From Pseudomonas sp. Irchel s3f7 (lineage in GTDB: Bacteria; Pseudomonadota; Gammaproteobacteria; Pseudomonadales; Pseudomonadaceae), in contig NZ_FYDO01000002.1 of assembly GCF_900187615.1 (NCBI RefSeq), positions 1 to 64,000 of the forward strand: a DNA stretch of 64,000 nucleotides, given 5' to 3'. The position numbers and the translations under genes were made by a program. The notes under the pieces were generated by a model that did no database searches, was not told where the DNA came from, and saw only the letters and a list, made by a program, of their open reading frames with translations. The number at the start of each line of letters is the position of its first letter. The first letter of the stretch is position 1. This document shows, one piece after another, positions 29,173-38,910 of the stretch.

Positions 29173-30183
29173 ATGTCGGCGGTACGCATCGGTCCATACA
29201 CATTACAAAACAGCTTGATTCTCGCCCCGATGGCGGGCGTCACTGACCAACCCTTTCGTCAGCTCTGCAAGCGCTTGGGTGCAGGGCTAGTCGTCTCGGA
29301 AATGGTCACCAGCGACATGAGTTTGTGGAATACCCGCAAATCGCGCATGCGCATGATCCACGAAGGTGATCCCGAGCCACGCTCGGTACAGATCGCCGGT
29401 GGTGACGCACAGATGCTGGCGGACGCGGCCCGGGCCAACGTCGAACTGGGCGCACAGATTATTGACATCAACATGGGCTGTCCGGCGAAGAAGGTCTGCA
29501 ACAAGGCTGCCGGTTCCGCGCTGTTGAAGGATGAAGCCTTGGTTACCGAGATCCTGCAGGCCGTCGTGGCTGCGGTTGATGTGCCGGTGACCCTGAAGAT
29601 CCGGACCGGATGGGACCGAGACAACAAGAACGGCCTGACAGTGGCGAAGATCGCTGAACAGGCAGGCATTACGGCGCTGGCGGTGCATGGCCGCACCCGA
29701 GCCGACCTGTACACCGGTGAAGCCGAGTACGACACGATTGCCGCGATCAAGCAGGCCGTGTCGATACCGGTTTTCGCCAACGGCGATATCGATTCGCCGG
29801 AGAAAGCCCGGTACGTGCTCGACGCGACCGGTGTAGACGGCCTGTTGATTGGCCGGGCGGCCCAGGGGCGGCCGTGGATTTTTCGTGAGATCGATCATTT
29901 CCTGCGTACCGGCGAGAAACTCCCGGCGCTGGAGCTGATCGAGGTGGAACGCATTCTGCTAGAGCATCTGGCTGCCCTGCACGTCTTCTATGGCGATGTC
30001 ATGGGCGTCCGTATCGCTCGAAAGCATGTGGGCTGGTATCTCGCAACCTTGCCGGGCGCCAGGGAATTTCGCGCCCACTTCAATCGTTTGGATGGTACGG
30101 AAACACAATGCGCCAACGTTCGGGAGTTTTTTGCCGAGCGTTACAAGAGCCTGACAGGGGACGGAGAAGGGGTGGCCGCATGA
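29173..30183 (+). CDS. dusB: tRNA-dihydrouridine synthase DusB
   Basis: This 336-residue FMN-dependent TIM-barrel reductase makes dihydrouridine in the tRNA D-loop. Signatures: [43 protein letters not shown] with the active-site cysteine, [18 protein letters not shown] and [10 protein letters not shown]. The stop overlaps the fis start (ATGA), the classical dusB-fis operon of gamma-proteobacteria. The 185-base gap before it probably holds the operon promoter. Confidence 0.95.
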   Translation: MSAVRIGPYTLQNSLILAPMAGVTDQPFRQLCKRLGAGLVVSEMVTSDMSLWNTRKSRMRMIHEGDPEPRSVQIAGGDAQMLADAARANVELGAQIIDINMGCPAKKVCNKAAGSALLKDEALVTEILQAVVAAVDVPVTLKIRTGWDRDNKNGLTVAKIAEQAGITALAVHGRTRADLYTGEAEYDTIAAIKQAVSIPVFANGDIDSPEKARYVLDATGVDGLLIGRAAQGRPWIFREIDHFLRTGEKLPALELIEVERILLEHLAALHVFYGDVMGVRIARKHVGWYLATLPGAREFRAHFNRLDGTETQCANVREFFAERYKSLTGDGEGVAA

Positions 30184-30500
30184 CGATGATGACCGAGACT
30201 TTAGTGAGTGGAACAACACCCGTGAGCGACAACGTGAATTTGAAACAGCACCTCAATACGCCGAGCGAAGAAGGTCAGACCCTTCGCGGGAGTGTCGAGA
30301 AGGCGCTGCACAATTATTTCGCCCACCTTGAGGGCGCTGCCGTCACGGATGTGTACAACCTGGTGCTCTCCGAAGTCGAGGCTCCCCTGCTCGAGTGCGT
30401 GATGAACTACGTCAAGGGCAACCAGACCAAGGCCAGCGAAATGCTCGGACTGAACCGGGGCACGCTGCGCAAGAAACTCAAGCAGTACGATTTGCTGTAA
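30180..30500 (+). CDS. fis: Nucleoid protein Fis
   Basis: This 106-residue homodimeric DNA-binding and bending protein regulates rRNA promoters, supercoiling and many growth-phase genes. The conserved C-terminus contains the helix-turn-helix ([20 protein letters not shown], about 80-99). The ATG at 30180 overlaps the dusB stop, so its synthesis is coupled to dusB. Confidence 0.96.
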   Translation: MTMMTETLVSGTTPVSDNVNLKQHLNTPSEEGQTLRGSVEKALHNYFAHLEGAAVTDVYNLVLSEVEAPLLECVMNYVKGNQTKASEMLGLNRGTLRKKLKQYDLL

Positions 30501-30517
30501 GCATTCAATCAAACCAG

Positions 30518-30550
30518 AAAGGCGCCCGCGTAAAACCGGTCGCCTTTTTT
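30518..30550 (+). terminator. Rho-independent terminator of dusB-fis
   Basis: AAAGGCG and CGCCTTT pair around a GC-containing loop. The 3' arm runs into six T residues, 18 bases after the fis stop. Confidence 0.8.
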
Positions 30551-30581
30551 GCTGACTCCTTTGCTTTTGATGGAAATTGAA

Positions 30582-32189
30582 ATGACCGACCAGACTACCC
30601 GCCTGCCGATCCGCCGCGCCTTGATCAGTGTTTCCGACAAGACCGGGATCCTCGAATTCGCCAAAGAGCTTGAAGCTTTGGGCGTCGAGATTCTCTCCAC
30701 CGGCGGAACGTTCAAGCTGCTGCAGGACAACGGCGTTGCCGCAGTGGAAGTCGCGGATTACACCGGTTTCGCGGAAATGATGGACGGCCGGGTGAAAACC
30801 CTGCACCCGAAAATCCACGGCGGCATCCTCGGTCGTCGCGGCATCGACGACGCCATCATGAACGAGCACGGCATCAAGCCGATCGATCTGGTCGCGGTCA
30901 ACCTGTACCCGTTCGAAGCCACCATCAACAAGCCTGGCTGCGACCTGCCGACCGCTATCGAGAACATCGACATCGGCGGCCCGACCATGGTCCGTTCGGC
31001 AGCAAAAAACCATAAAGACGTGGCCATCGTGGTCAATGCCGGCGACTACGCCAGCGTCCTGGAAGGCCTCAAGGCCGGCGGCCTGACCTACGCTCAGCGT
31101 TTCGACCTGATGCTCAAGGCATTCGAACACACCGCGGCCTACGACGGCATGATCGCCAACTACATGGGCACCGTGAATCAGGCTGCCGAGACACTCTCGA
31201 CTTCCGGTCGCAGCGAATTCCCGCGCACCTTCAACAGCCAGTTCATCAAGGCCCAGGAAATGCGCTACGGCGAGAACCCGCACCAGAGCGCGGCGTTCTA
31301 CGTGGAAGCCAAGCCTGCCGAAGTCGGCATCGCCACCGCGACCCAACTGCAAGGCAAAGAGCTGTCGTACAACAACGTGGCTGACACCGATGCCGCGCTG
31401 GAATGCGTGAAGAGCTTCGTCAAGCCAGCCTGCGTGATCGTCAAGCACGCCAACCCGTGCGGCGTGGCGGTGAGCCCGGACGCCGAAGGTGGCATCCGTC
31501 AGGCTTACGAGCTGGCCTACGCCACCGATACCGAATCAGCTTTCGGCGGCATCATCGCCTTCAACCGCGAACTCGATGCCGAGACCGCCAAGGCCATCGT
31601 CGAGCGTCAGTTCGTCGAAGTGATCATCGCCCCGAGCGTCAGCGAAGAGGCCCGCGCCATCGTTGCCGCCAAAGCCAACGTGCGCCTGCTGGCCTGCGGC
31701 GAGTGGGCGGCTGATCGCGCCGCTGCCTGGGATTACAAACGCGTCAACGGTGGCCTGCTGGTGCAGAGCCGCGACATCGGCATGATCGGCGCCGACGACC
31801 TGAAAGTCGTGACCAAGCGCGCCCCGAGCGAACAGGAAATCAATGACCTGATCTTCGCCTGGAAAGTCGCCAAGTACGTGAAGTCCAACGCCATCGTCTA
31901 CGCCAAGAACCGCCAGACCATCGGTGTCGGCGCTGGCCAGATGAGCCGCGTGAACTCCGCACGCATTGCTGCCATCAAGGCAGAGCATGCTGGCCTGCAG
32001 GTTCAAGGTGCGGTCATGGCATCCGACGCATTCTTCCCGTTCCGCGACGGCATCGACAACGCGGCCAAGGTCGGTATCACTGCGGTGATCCAGCCAGGCG
32101 GCTCGATGCGTGACAACGAAGTGATTGCTGCTGCCGACGAAGCCGGCATCGCCATGGTGTTCACCGGCATGCGTCACTTCCGTCACTGA
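30582..32189 (+). CDS. purH: Bifunctional AICAR transformylase/IMP cyclohydrolase PurH
   Basis: These 535 residues catalyse the last two steps to IMP. The N-terminal MGS-like IMP cyclohydrolase domain begins [13 protein letters not shown] and contains [12 protein letters not shown]. The C-terminal transformylase has [10 protein letters not shown], with the catalytic Lys-His pair, and AFGGIIAFN. The ATG at 30582 gives the standard length; an in-frame ATG at 30570 would add four residues. purD follows after a REP element. Confidence 0.96.
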   Translation: MTDQTTRLPIRRALISVSDKTGILEFAKELEALGVEILSTGGTFKLLQDNGVAAVEVADYTGFAEMMDGRVKTLHPKIHGGILGRRGIDDAIMNEHGIKPIDLVAVNLYPFEATINKPGCDLPTAIENIDIGGPTMVRSAAKNHKDVAIVVNAGDYASVLEGLKAGGLTYAQRFDLMLKAFEHTAAYDGMIANYMGTVNQAAETLSTSGRSEFPRTFNSQFIKAQEMRYGENPHQSAAFYVEAKPAEVGIATATQLQGKELSYNNVADTDAALECVKSFVKPACVIVKHANPCGVAVSPDAEGGIRQAYELAYATDTESAFGGIIAFNRELDAETAKAIVERQFVEVIIAPSVSEEARAIVAAKANVRLLACGEWAADRAAAWDYKRVNGGLLVQSRDIGMIGADDLKVVTKRAPSEQEINDLIFAWKVAKYVKSNAIVYAKNRQTIGVGAGQMSRVNSARIAAIKAEHAGLQVQGAVMASDAFFPFRDGIDNAAKVGITAVIQPGGSMRDNEVIAAADEAGIAMVFTGMRHFRH

Positions 32190-32200
32190 TAACACGCCCA

Positions 32201-32282
32201 CTGTAGGAGCCGGCTTGCTGGCGATAGCGGTCTGGCAGGTAAACAGCGATGACTCGATCGCCAGCAAGCCGGCTCCTACAGT
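32201..32282. repeat. REP doublet between purH and purD
   Basis: CTGTAGGAGCCGGCTTGCTG and its complement flank about 35 bases. It lies within the presumed purH-purD transcript. Confidence 0.88.
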
Positions 32283-32333
32283 CAGCATCCAGCAGGATGC
32301 ATCCCCGAATTAGCGTCATCCGAGGTTTTTGAA

Positions 32334-33629
32334 ATGAATGTTTTGATCATTGGCAGCGGTGGCCGTGAACACGCACTGGCCTGGAAAGTGGCTCAGGATC
32401 CTCGCGTGCAGAAAGTGTTCGTGGCACCGGGTAACGCCGGCACCGCCATCGAATCCAAGTGCGAGAACGTCGCCATCGACGTGCTGGCCCTGGAGCAACT
32501 GGCAGACTTCGCCGAGAAAAACGTTTCCCTGACCATCGTTGGCCCTGAAGTGCCATTGGTTGCCGGCGTTGTAGACCTGTTCCGCAGCCGTGGCCTGGAC
32601 TGCTTCGGTCCGACCGCTGGCGCTGCGCAGCTGGAAGGCTCGAAAGCGTTCACCAAGGACTTCCTGGCGCGCCACAAGATCCCGACTGCCGATTACCAGA
32701 ACTTCACCGAGATCGAGCCTGCCCTGGCTTATCTGCGTGAAAAAGGTGCGCCGATCGTAATCAAGGCCGACGGCCTGGCCGCCGGTAAAGGCGTGATCGT
32801 CGCCATGACCCTGACTGAAGCCGAAGACGCGGTACGCGACATGTTGGCAGGCAATGCCTTTGGCGAAGCCGGTTCGCGCGTCGTCATCGAAGAGTTCCTG
32901 GACGGCGAAGAAGCCAGCTTCATCGTCATGGTCGATGGCAAGAACGTCTTGCCGATGGCCACCAGCCAGGACCACAAACGCGTTGGCGACGGCGATACTG
33001 GCCCGAACACTGGCGGCATGGGTGCTTACTCCCCTGCCCCGGTCGTCACCGCCGACGTGCACAAGCGCGTCATGGACCTGGTGATCTGGCCGACCGTGCG
33101 CGGCATGGCCGAGGAAGGTAACGTCTACACTGGCTTCCTGTATGCAGGCCTGATGATTGACAAGGCTGGTAACCCAAAAGTTATCGAATTTAACTGCCGT
33201 TTCGGCGACCCTGAGACCCAACCGGTCATGCTGCGTTTGCAGTCGAGCCTGGTGCTGCTGGTCGAAGCGGCCCTGGCGCAGGCGCTGGACAAGGTCGAAG
33301 CGCAATGGGATCCACGCCCGAGCGTCGGTATCGTATTGGCCGCAGGCGGCTATCCTGGTGACTACGCCAAAGGCGTGGCTATCAACGGCCTGGACGCTGC
33401 GGCAGCATTGGAAGGCAAAGTTTTCCACGCTGGTACGGTGCTCAAGGACGGCCAGGTTGTAACGGCCGGTGGTCGGGTGCTGTGCGCCACTGCCATGGGC
33501 GTCAGCGTCGACGCTGCCCAACAGCAGGCTTACAAGCTGGCGGCCAGCATTGATTGGGAAGGTTGTTTCTATCGCAAGGACATTGGCTACCGCGCCATTG
33601 CCCGCGAGCGTGGCGAAAATCAGGAATAA
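32334..33629 (+). CDS. purD: Phosphoribosylamine-glycine ligase PurD
   Basis: This 431-residue ATP-grasp enzyme (GAR synthetase) is the second step of purine synthesis. Motifs: MNVLIIGSGGREHALAWK, PLVAGVVD, IKADGLAAGKGVIVA (ATP binding) and EFNCRFGDPETQ (metal and phosphate loop). It shares the local purHD arrangement of pseudomonads. Confidence 0.96.
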   Translation: MNVLIIGSGGREHALAWKVAQDPRVQKVFVAPGNAGTAIESKCENVAIDVLALEQLADFAEKNVSLTIVGPEVPLVAGVVDLFRSRGLDCFGPTAGAAQLEGSKAFTKDFLARHKIPTADYQNFTEIEPALAYLREKGAPIVIKADGLAAGKGVIVAMTLTEAEDAVRDMLAGNAFGEAGSRVVIEEFLDGEEASFIVMVDGKNVLPMATSQDHKRVGDGDTGPNTGGMGAYSPAPVVTADVHKRVMDLVIWPTVRGMAEEGNVYTGFLYAGLMIDKAGNPKVIEFNCRFGDPETQPVMLRLQSSLVLLVEAALAQALDKVEAQWDPRPSVGIVLAAGGYPGDYAKGVAINGLDAAAALEGKVFHAGTVLKDGQVVTAGGRVLCATAMGVSVDAAQQQAYKLAASIDWEGCFYRKDIGYRAIARERGENQE

Positions 33630-33642
33630 GGTCAACACCGCG

Positions 33643-33671
33643 CCAGGCAACGGACTCGATTCCTTGCCTGG
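33643..33671 (+). terminator. Hairpin after purD
   Basis: CCAGGCAA and TTGCCTGG form an eight-base stem with a 13-base loop, 13 bases past the purD stop. The T-tract is poor, so function is presumed. Confidence 0.5.
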
Positions 33672-33728
33672 CTATTCCGGCGCCGCGCATCGTTATATTC
33701 TGGCATTAACCTAAGAAGGGATTTCGCC

Positions 33729-36506
33729 GTGCGCTGGCTCAGGATTGCCATAAGTTTAACCGTCACGCTGCTGACCTTGCTCTGCATGCTACCGGCCCAG
33801 GCCGAGCAAGGCAGTGGCTGGGCAGTATTGCTCGACGAACAGGGCGACCTGCAACTCAGCGACATCCGCTCTGCCCGCTACACCAATCAATTCAGCCCCA
33901 TCGAACTCGACCGCCTCACGGCAGCCGAGCCCGATGGCGCCTTATGGCTGCGATTCAGACTCTCGCCCGGCAAGCATGAACAATTGCTGCGGGTGTTCGC
34001 TCCCGATCTGCGCCAACTCGACCTGTATGTGCTGGACGGCGACAAGCTGGTCGATCAAGCCAACACGGGCAACGAACAGCCCCAGGCGGCGCGGCCACTG
34101 CCCAGCAGTGATTTCATGTTGCCGCTACCCCAAAGCGACAAGCCACTCGACGTCTACCTGCGGCTTAACTCCGACCATCAGTTGAGGCCCTACGTCACCC
34201 TGCAAGCGGCCGTCATGACCGCCGCCAATCAGGGCCAGACGCTGATCTACGGACTGCTGTTCGGCTGCATCACGATGCTGATCCTGCACAACCTCCTGCG
34301 CTATACCTACACCCGTTCTCGCAGCAGCCTCTGGGTAGCGGCATGCGAGGGCTTGCTGATGCTCAGCCTGCTGTTGTTTCTGAACATCGCCGGGGCCTGG
34401 CTGCCGGACTGGCGTGCACTGCAAACGCCAGGAGCGTACCTGGCGTTGCTGCTGACAGCGCCTTGCGGCCTGATGCTGACTAACCGGTTCTTCGCTCCTC
34501 TGGGTCCGCACCCCCTGAACAAGCTGATCATGGGAGAAGTGCTGCTCATCTCCTCCTGTGGCCTGATGCTGTTGTTCGTCAACACCTTGCCACTGAACTT
34601 CATCACCTACGGCTTGGTGGCCCTGGCGGGGCTGACCATGTTGTTCATCAGCGCCTATCACTGGCAAAAAAACTATCGCCCGGCACGCTTTTTCGTGGCA
34701 GCGATGGTTGTGTTCAACCTTGGGACGCTGATTATTCTCCCAGCCCTGTTGGGGTTGACCCTGATCGAACCCCACGGGTTGATCACTATCTTGCTGGCAC
34801 TCATCTGCCTCAGTGGTTTGCTGATGAGCATTGCCCTGAGTGAGCGACAGCGCAGCATCACCGAAAGCCGTTTCAGCATCAGTCGCGATCTGGCCGCCAG
34901 CAATGCCGAGATCAATGCCAAGGCGGAGTTCCTGGCGAAAATCAGCCATGAAATCCGCACGCCGATGAACGGCGTACTGGGCATGACCGAGCTGCTGCTG
35001 GGCACGCCGCTCTCGGTCAAGCAGCGCGACTATGTGCAGACCATCCACAGTGCCGGCAACGAACTGCTGACATTGATCAACGAAATTCTCGACATTTCCA
35101 AGCTCGAATCCGGGCAGATCGAACTCGATGATGTGCAGTTCGATCTCAACGCGCTGATCGAAGATTGCCTGAGTATCTTCCGTGCCAAGGCCGAACAGCA
35201 GAACGTCGAGCTGATCAGCTTTATTCAGCCGCAGGTCCCACGGGTCATCAGCGGAGACCCGACGCGTCTGCGCCAGACCCTCCTGAGCCTGCTTGAAAAC
35301 GCCCTGAAGAAAACCGACGAAGGCGAAATCCTGATCGTGGTCGCTCTCGATGAGCGCACCGCCAAACCGCGCCTGCGCATCGCCGTACAGGACAGCGGCG
35401 AACCCATGAACGCCGAAGAGCGCGATGCACTGATGCACGCCGAACTGCACAGCAGGCACTTCCTCTCGGCCACGCATCTGGGCGGCAACCTGGGGCTGGT
35501 GATCGCTCGCCAACTGATTCGCCTGATGCAAGGGGAATTCGGCATCAAGAGCGGCACCAATCAAGGCAGCACGCTATGGCTGACCTTGCCGCTGGACCCC
35601 GACCGCCTCGAACACCCGACCTCCGACCTCGATGGCCCGCTGCAAGGCGCACGCGTGCTGGTGGTGGATGACAACGACACCTGTCGCAAGGTGCTGGTGC
35701 AACAGTGCACGGCCTGGGGGCTGAACGTCAGCGCCGCGCCTTCCGGCAAGGAAGCGCTGGCGCTGTTGCGCACCAAGGCACACCTGCGCGATTACTTCGA
35801 TGTGGTCCTGCTCGACCAGAACATGCCCGGCATGACTGGCATGCAACTGGCGGCCAAGATCAAGGAAGACCCAAGCCTGAACCACGACATCCTGTTGATC
35901 ATGCTGACCGGCATCAGCAATGCGCCCAGCAAGATCATCGCCCGCAACTCGGGGATCAAACGCATCCTCGCCAAACCGGTCGCCGGGTACACGCTTAAAA
36001 CGACCCTCGCCGACGAGTTGACGCAGCGCAACAAGGGTCTCGCCTTCACTCAGCTACCGCAAAACGTCCCTACCCTGCCGGTCAAGGTTCCGAGTGATTT
36101 CCGTATTCTGGTCGCGGAAGACAACAGCATTTCGACCAAGGTCATCCGCGGCATGCTGGGCAAGCTCAACCTGCAACCGGACACTGCCAGCAATGGCGAA
36201 GAAGCCTTGCAGGCGATGAAAGCCCAACGTTACGACCTCGTCCTGATGGACTGCGAAATGCCGATCCTCGATGGCTTCTCCGCCACCCAGCAATTGCGCG
36301 CATGGGAAGTTGGCAACCAACGGACTCGTACTCCGGTGGTGGCATTGACCGCCCACATTCTCGCTGAGCATAAAGAGCGTGCACGCCAGGCCGGCATGGA
36401 TGGGCACATGGCCAAACCGGTCGAGCTTTCGCAATTGCGCGAATTGATCGAACACTGGGTCACCCAACGTGATGAGCTGAATCGGGCGGCGACACCCACG
36501 TCCTGA
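33729..36506 (+). CDS. retS: Hybrid sensor kinase RetS
   Basis: This 925-residue hybrid sensor has a signal/anchor at 1-25, a 7TMR-DISMED2 periplasmic domain (about 30-165), seven membrane helices (about 175-385) and a HisKA domain with H407 (KISHEIRTPMNG). An atypical ATPase-like domain follows (VQDSGEPMN instead of a normal G1 box), then two receivers with D696 (LLDQNMPGMTG) and D841 (LMDCEMPILDG). Each site sits 17 residues before the P. aeruginosa position I recall (H424, D713, D858). RetS binds GacS and blocks the Gac/Rsm cascade, favouring planktonic life. Translation starts at GTG 33729. Confidence 0.93.
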   Translation: MRWLRIAISLTVTLLTLLCMLPAQAEQGSGWAVLLDEQGDLQLSDIRSARYTNQFSPIELDRLTAAEPDGALWLRFRLSPGKHEQLLRVFAPDLRQLDLYVLDGDKLVDQANTGNEQPQAARPLPSSDFMLPLPQSDKPLDVYLRLNSDHQLRPYVTLQAAVMTAANQGQTLIYGLLFGCITMLILHNLLRYTYTRSRSSLWVAACEGLLMLSLLLFLNIAGAWLPDWRALQTPGAYLALLLTAPCGLMLTNRFFAPLGPHPLNKLIMGEVLLISSCGLMLLFVNTLPLNFITYGLVALAGLTMLFISAYHWQKNYRPARFFVAAMVVFNLGTLIILPALLGLTLIEPHGLITILLALICLSGLLMSIALSERQRSITESRFSISRDLAASNAEINAKAEFLAKISHEIRTPMNGVLGMTELLLGTPLSVKQRDYVQTIHSAGNELLTLINEILDISKLESGQIELDDVQFDLNALIEDCLSIFRAKAEQQNVELISFIQPQVPRVISGDPTRLRQTLLSLLENALKKTDEGEILIVVALDERTAKPRLRIAVQDSGEPMNAEERDALMHAELHSRHFLSATHLGGNLGLVIARQLIRLMQGEFGIKSGTNQGSTLWLTLPLDPDRLEHPTSDLDGPLQGARVLVVDDNDTCRKVLVQQCTAWGLNVSAAPSGKEALALLRTKAHLRDYFDVVLLDQNMPGMTGMQLAAKIKEDPSLNHDILLIMLTGISNAPSKIIARNSGIKRILAKPVAGYTLKTTLADELTQRNKGLAFTQLPQNVPTLPVKVPSDFRILVAEDNSISTKVIRGMLGKLNLQPDTASNGEEALQAMKAQRYDLVLMDCEMPILDGFSATQQLRAWEVGNQRTRTPVVALTAHILAEHKERARQAGMDGHMAKPVELSQLRELIEHWVTQRDELNRAATPTS

Positions 36507-36570
36507 GCCGACAGACCCCGCAGCGCCTGATAGACTCCCCCTCGACTTCCCTCGCCAGTGAGCTTGCACC

Positions 36571-37167
36571 ATGCTCCATGTGTTGTTCAGTGTTTACCTG
36601 AAGATGCTGGTGCTCTACAGCCCCTTCTTCGTGTTGTCCTGCTTCATCAGCCTGACTCGCGGTTATTCACGCAAGGAACAGCGCCGCCTGGCCTGGAAAG
36701 TGGCCCTCGCCACACTGATCTCCAGCGTGTTGCTGTACTTGTTCGGACGGGTGATTTTCAGCGTCTTCGGCATTACTGTGGACGCATTCCGCATTGGTGC
36801 CGGTAGCGTGCTGTTCATCTCGGCACTGGCCATGGCGCAAGGCAAGTCAGCGGTACAGACCGACAACGTGCAGCAGGACGTGACCATCGTCCCGCTGACC
36901 ATTCCCCTGACGGTTGGCCCCGGCACCATCGGCGCCTTGCTGGTGATGGGCGTGGGCCAGCCGCACTGGGACGACAAGCTCACGGCCATCGTGGGTATTG
37001 CGTTAGCCAGCTTCACTGTCGGAGTGGTGCTGTATCTGTCCGGCCGCATCGAACGCATTCTCGGCGACCAAGGCTTGCAGATTGTCAGCCGGTTGATGGG
37101 GTTGTTTGTGTGTGCGTTGGCGGCGCAGATTATTTTTACGGGCGTCAAAGGCTACCTGGTGCCCTAG
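36571..37167 (+). CDS. MarC/UPF0056 family membrane protein
   Basis: This 198-residue integral membrane protein has six hydrophobic segments. MarC family features include an early YSPFFVLSCFISLT, VPLTIPLTVGPGTIGALLVMG and a C-terminal RLMGLFVCALAAQIIFTGVKG. The family was once linked to multiple antibiotic resistance, but its function is unproven. It follows retS after 64 bases. To its right the conserved gene order stops and the accessory block begins. Confidence 0.85.
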   Translation: MLHVLFSVYLKMLVLYSPFFVLSCFISLTRGYSRKEQRRLAWKVALATLISSVLLYLFGRVIFSVFGITVDAFRIGAGSVLFISALAMAQGKSAVQTDNVQQDVTIVPLTIPLTVGPGTIGALLVMGVGQPHWDDKLTAIVGIALASFTVGVVLYLSGRIERILGDQGLQIVSRLMGLFVCALAAQIIFTGVKGYLVP

Positions 37168-37192
37168 TGGCGATGCCACTAGCCTTCCGTCT

Positions 37193-37855
37193 TCAAAATA
37201 ATTCAACGATCTGTTCCAGGCGTCGACTCTCCAGCAATGAAATGATGGTCGCGCGGGACAGGTCGTAATCCTCCCGCTCGACAAGCGCTTGATAGCCACT
37301 CACGCTCAGGTTTGTGTTCGTTTTTTCATGGATGAAGCGCTGAGTTGCAAGACTGTCCGTAACCGGCTCGCCGCTCTCGAAGGCTATCGTGAAGACGGTC
37401 ATGCGTGTGCCCGCAGACATTACGCCCACCTGCAAGCGTATCCATCGATCCTGTTGCACACTATGCCTTCGCAACAACTCATTGGACGGTGAAGCCGGAT
37501 CCTGACGCGACAGTCGCTCCAGGCTTGCTATCAGCGACCGTAATGCCGCAGCAGGCACCTGCTGCCCGACGATTCGCGGCATCAACTCACTTAACGTAAA
37601 ACTGCCGAGCAACCCTGCCGGGCTGATGATATGGGTATCGCTGTACAGTGCCCCACCCAGCGTCCTGATGGCCATCTTGTTCGCATGCACCCAGTCGTCA
37701 AACGCGCTAACGTCCGGGCATTTGAGCGAGGCCACTGTCTGCGCGTAAAGCAGTGCATCCAGGCCATCCTGCCTGTCGGCTCCAGACACCTCGTCCGCCA
37801 CCAGAATCATGCTGCCTGCACAAACATAAGTGGTGTAGTTAAAACCCGTGCTCAT
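37193..37855 (-). CDS. Unrecognised protein A of a three-member local family
   Basis: I do not recognise this 220-residue protein. No signal peptide or membrane helix is evident. The first half is mostly helical, the region around 138-160 looks like beta strands, and a final helix ends at the C-terminus. Residues 36-74 (LYAQTVASLKCP...LGGALYSD) align without gaps to 78-116 of the next gene's product (MYADLVALLKYP...LSGWFAFSE), with Y, A, V, A, L, K, P, S, M and G shared. A later strand ending in FTIAFE matches LFVEW there. It is the second gene of a minus-strand pair, separated from the first by a hairpin with a T-tract. I start at 37855, preceded by GGGAAAAGA. Confidence 0.75.
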   Translation of the reverse strand: MSTGFNYTTYVCAGSMILVADEVSGADRQDGLDALLYAQTVASLKCPDVSAFDDWVHANKMAIRTLGGALYSDTHIISPAGLLGSFTLSELMPRIVGQQVPAAALRSLIASLERLSRQDPASPSNELLRRHSVQQDRWIRLQVGVMSAGTRMTVFTIAFESGEPVTDSLATQRFIHEKTNTNLSVSGYQALVEREDYDLSRATIISLLESRRLEQIVELF

Positions 37856-37877
37856 TGATCTTTTCCCGTCAAAAAAC

Positions 37878-37895
37878 CAAAGGCTTGCGCCTTTG
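37878..37895 (-). terminator. Hairpin with T-tract between the two unrecognised genes
   Basis: CAAAGGC-GCAA-GCCTTTG on the minus strand is followed by GTTTTTT. It lies 14 bases after the stop of the 37909-38724 gene and just before the start of the 37193-37855 gene. It could stop most transcripts after the first gene, giving a strong first product and a weaker second. Confidence 0.7.
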
Positions 37896-37908
37896 ATTTT
37901 CAAGAAAC

Positions 37909-38724
37909 TCAGGCTACGCCGAACTCATAGGTGAGTGCTTTTTGACGTTGCTCGGCCAATGCTTTCAAGATCAGTGGTTCGACCATCAAGTAGTCCTCTT
38001 CATCCATATGCATGGTGGCCGCGCCGTTGTAGATCTCGACACTGGATGTGCTCCACTCCACGAACAGCACCTTGGTCGGCTGTACTTGGGCGAAGTACTG
38101 GACAGCGGCAATAGCCATGGTGATATCGCCGTCAGCCCCCTCAAGTGCAGTCGACATGCAGAAATTCCCGCCTTCGGCTTTTTTGGTGTTGTTTTCGAAA
38201 AGCTTCAGTGCCTCGGGCTCACTCTTCAATGCCTCCATGGTCGTATCGGCCACATTGGAGAGTACTTTGAGCGCCGTCGCGCCCTTGCTGACGGCAACGC
38301 CAACCGCGGCATGAAGAATGCCCAGCGCAACATTATCCAGCGACAGTTTTTGAGAGGACGCTTGATAACGATTGTAAGGCTCACTAAAAGCAAACCAGCC
38401 CGACAGCTTCATCAACCTCATGAACTCGTTGTAGCGTTGTTCCTTCTGGCTGGCAGCAGGGTACTTAAGCAACGCCACCAGATCGGCATACATATAAGTA
38501 TTTTTTACAATACGCTTGCTGCGCTTGGACATGTTTTTATCAAAGCCGGCAATACCCGCACCCATGATGGCAGCATTCAGCTCATCCTTGTCGACGGGCA
38601 GTTGCACATCAAAAGCCCCAGAAAACGAACGGGGCTGCGGTAGCTGAGCAATAAAAACATTTGACTCTTCAATTAACGCAATACGTTCGGCGGCAGCCAT
38701 TTTCAGATTATTGGTTTCAGTCAC
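37909..38724 (-). CDS. Unrecognised protein B of a three-member local family
   Basis: I do not recognise this 271-residue protein. It appears soluble. Order: a charged N-terminus, a segment with GIAGFDK (57-63), a helical region (64-175), EGGNF (184-188), a strand pair ending LFVEW (220-224), and C-terminal helices. GF-K, KY, SGW, EGGNF and the F-EW strand recur in the same order in the product of 43396-44061. I choose the GTG at 38724 because AAAGGA lies nine bases upstream. A TTG at 38742 also opens the frame but would use that purine run as codons. The long AT-rich leader (38725-38880) is unlike its neighbours and hints at acquired DNA. Confidence 0.75.
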   Translation of the reverse strand: MTETNNLKMAAAERIALIEESNVFIAQLPQPRSFSGAFDVQLPVDKDELNAAIMGAGIAGFDKNMSKRSKRIVKNTYMYADLVALLKYPAASQKEQRYNEFMRLMKLSGWFAFSEPYNRYQASSQKLSLDNVALGILHAAVGVAVSKGATALKVLSNVADTTMEALKSEPEALKLFENNTKKAEGGNFCMSTALEGADGDITMAIAAVQYFAQVQPTKVLFVEWSTSSVEIYNGAATMHMDEEDYLMVEPLILKALAEQRQKALTYEFGVA

Positions 38725-38757
38725 TTTATTGAATCCTTTCAATTTAATTAAACGCCA

Positions 38758-38787
38758 TCGTGGCGCAAGTTCAAACTAGCGCCACGA
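38758..38787 (-). other. Hairpin in the leader of the unrecognised gene pair
   Basis: TCGTGGCGC and its exact complement GCGCCACGA form a nine-base stem with a 12-base loop. It lies 33 bases upstream of the start of the 37909-38724 gene. It could be a leader structure, an operator or the end of an upstream transcript. Confidence 0.5.
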
Positions 38788-38885
38788 CAGCAATTAATCA
38801 AACAGCAAGAAATTCAATTGATTTCAGAAACAGCACATCAAACTACCGTTAACTTCACACAAACAACCCACTTCATATTATTGAG

Positions 38886-38905
38886 CGCGGCCCGAACGGG
38901 CCGCG
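38886..38905 (-). terminator. Probable terminator of cobG-cobH-cobI-cobJ
   Basis: CGCGGCCC-GAAC-GGGCCGCG is a very stable eight-base stem, six bases past the cobJ stop. Downstream on the minus strand the sequence is AT-rich but lacks a clean T-run. Confidence 0.65.
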
Positions 38906-38910
38906 TGAGG

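Noticed and set aside
37193..38724. Tailocin, R-body or insecticidal toxin identity for the unrecognised gene pair
   Set aside because: Sizes and motifs do not match RebB, tube/sheath proteins or monalysin-type toxins that I know; no supporting neighbours.
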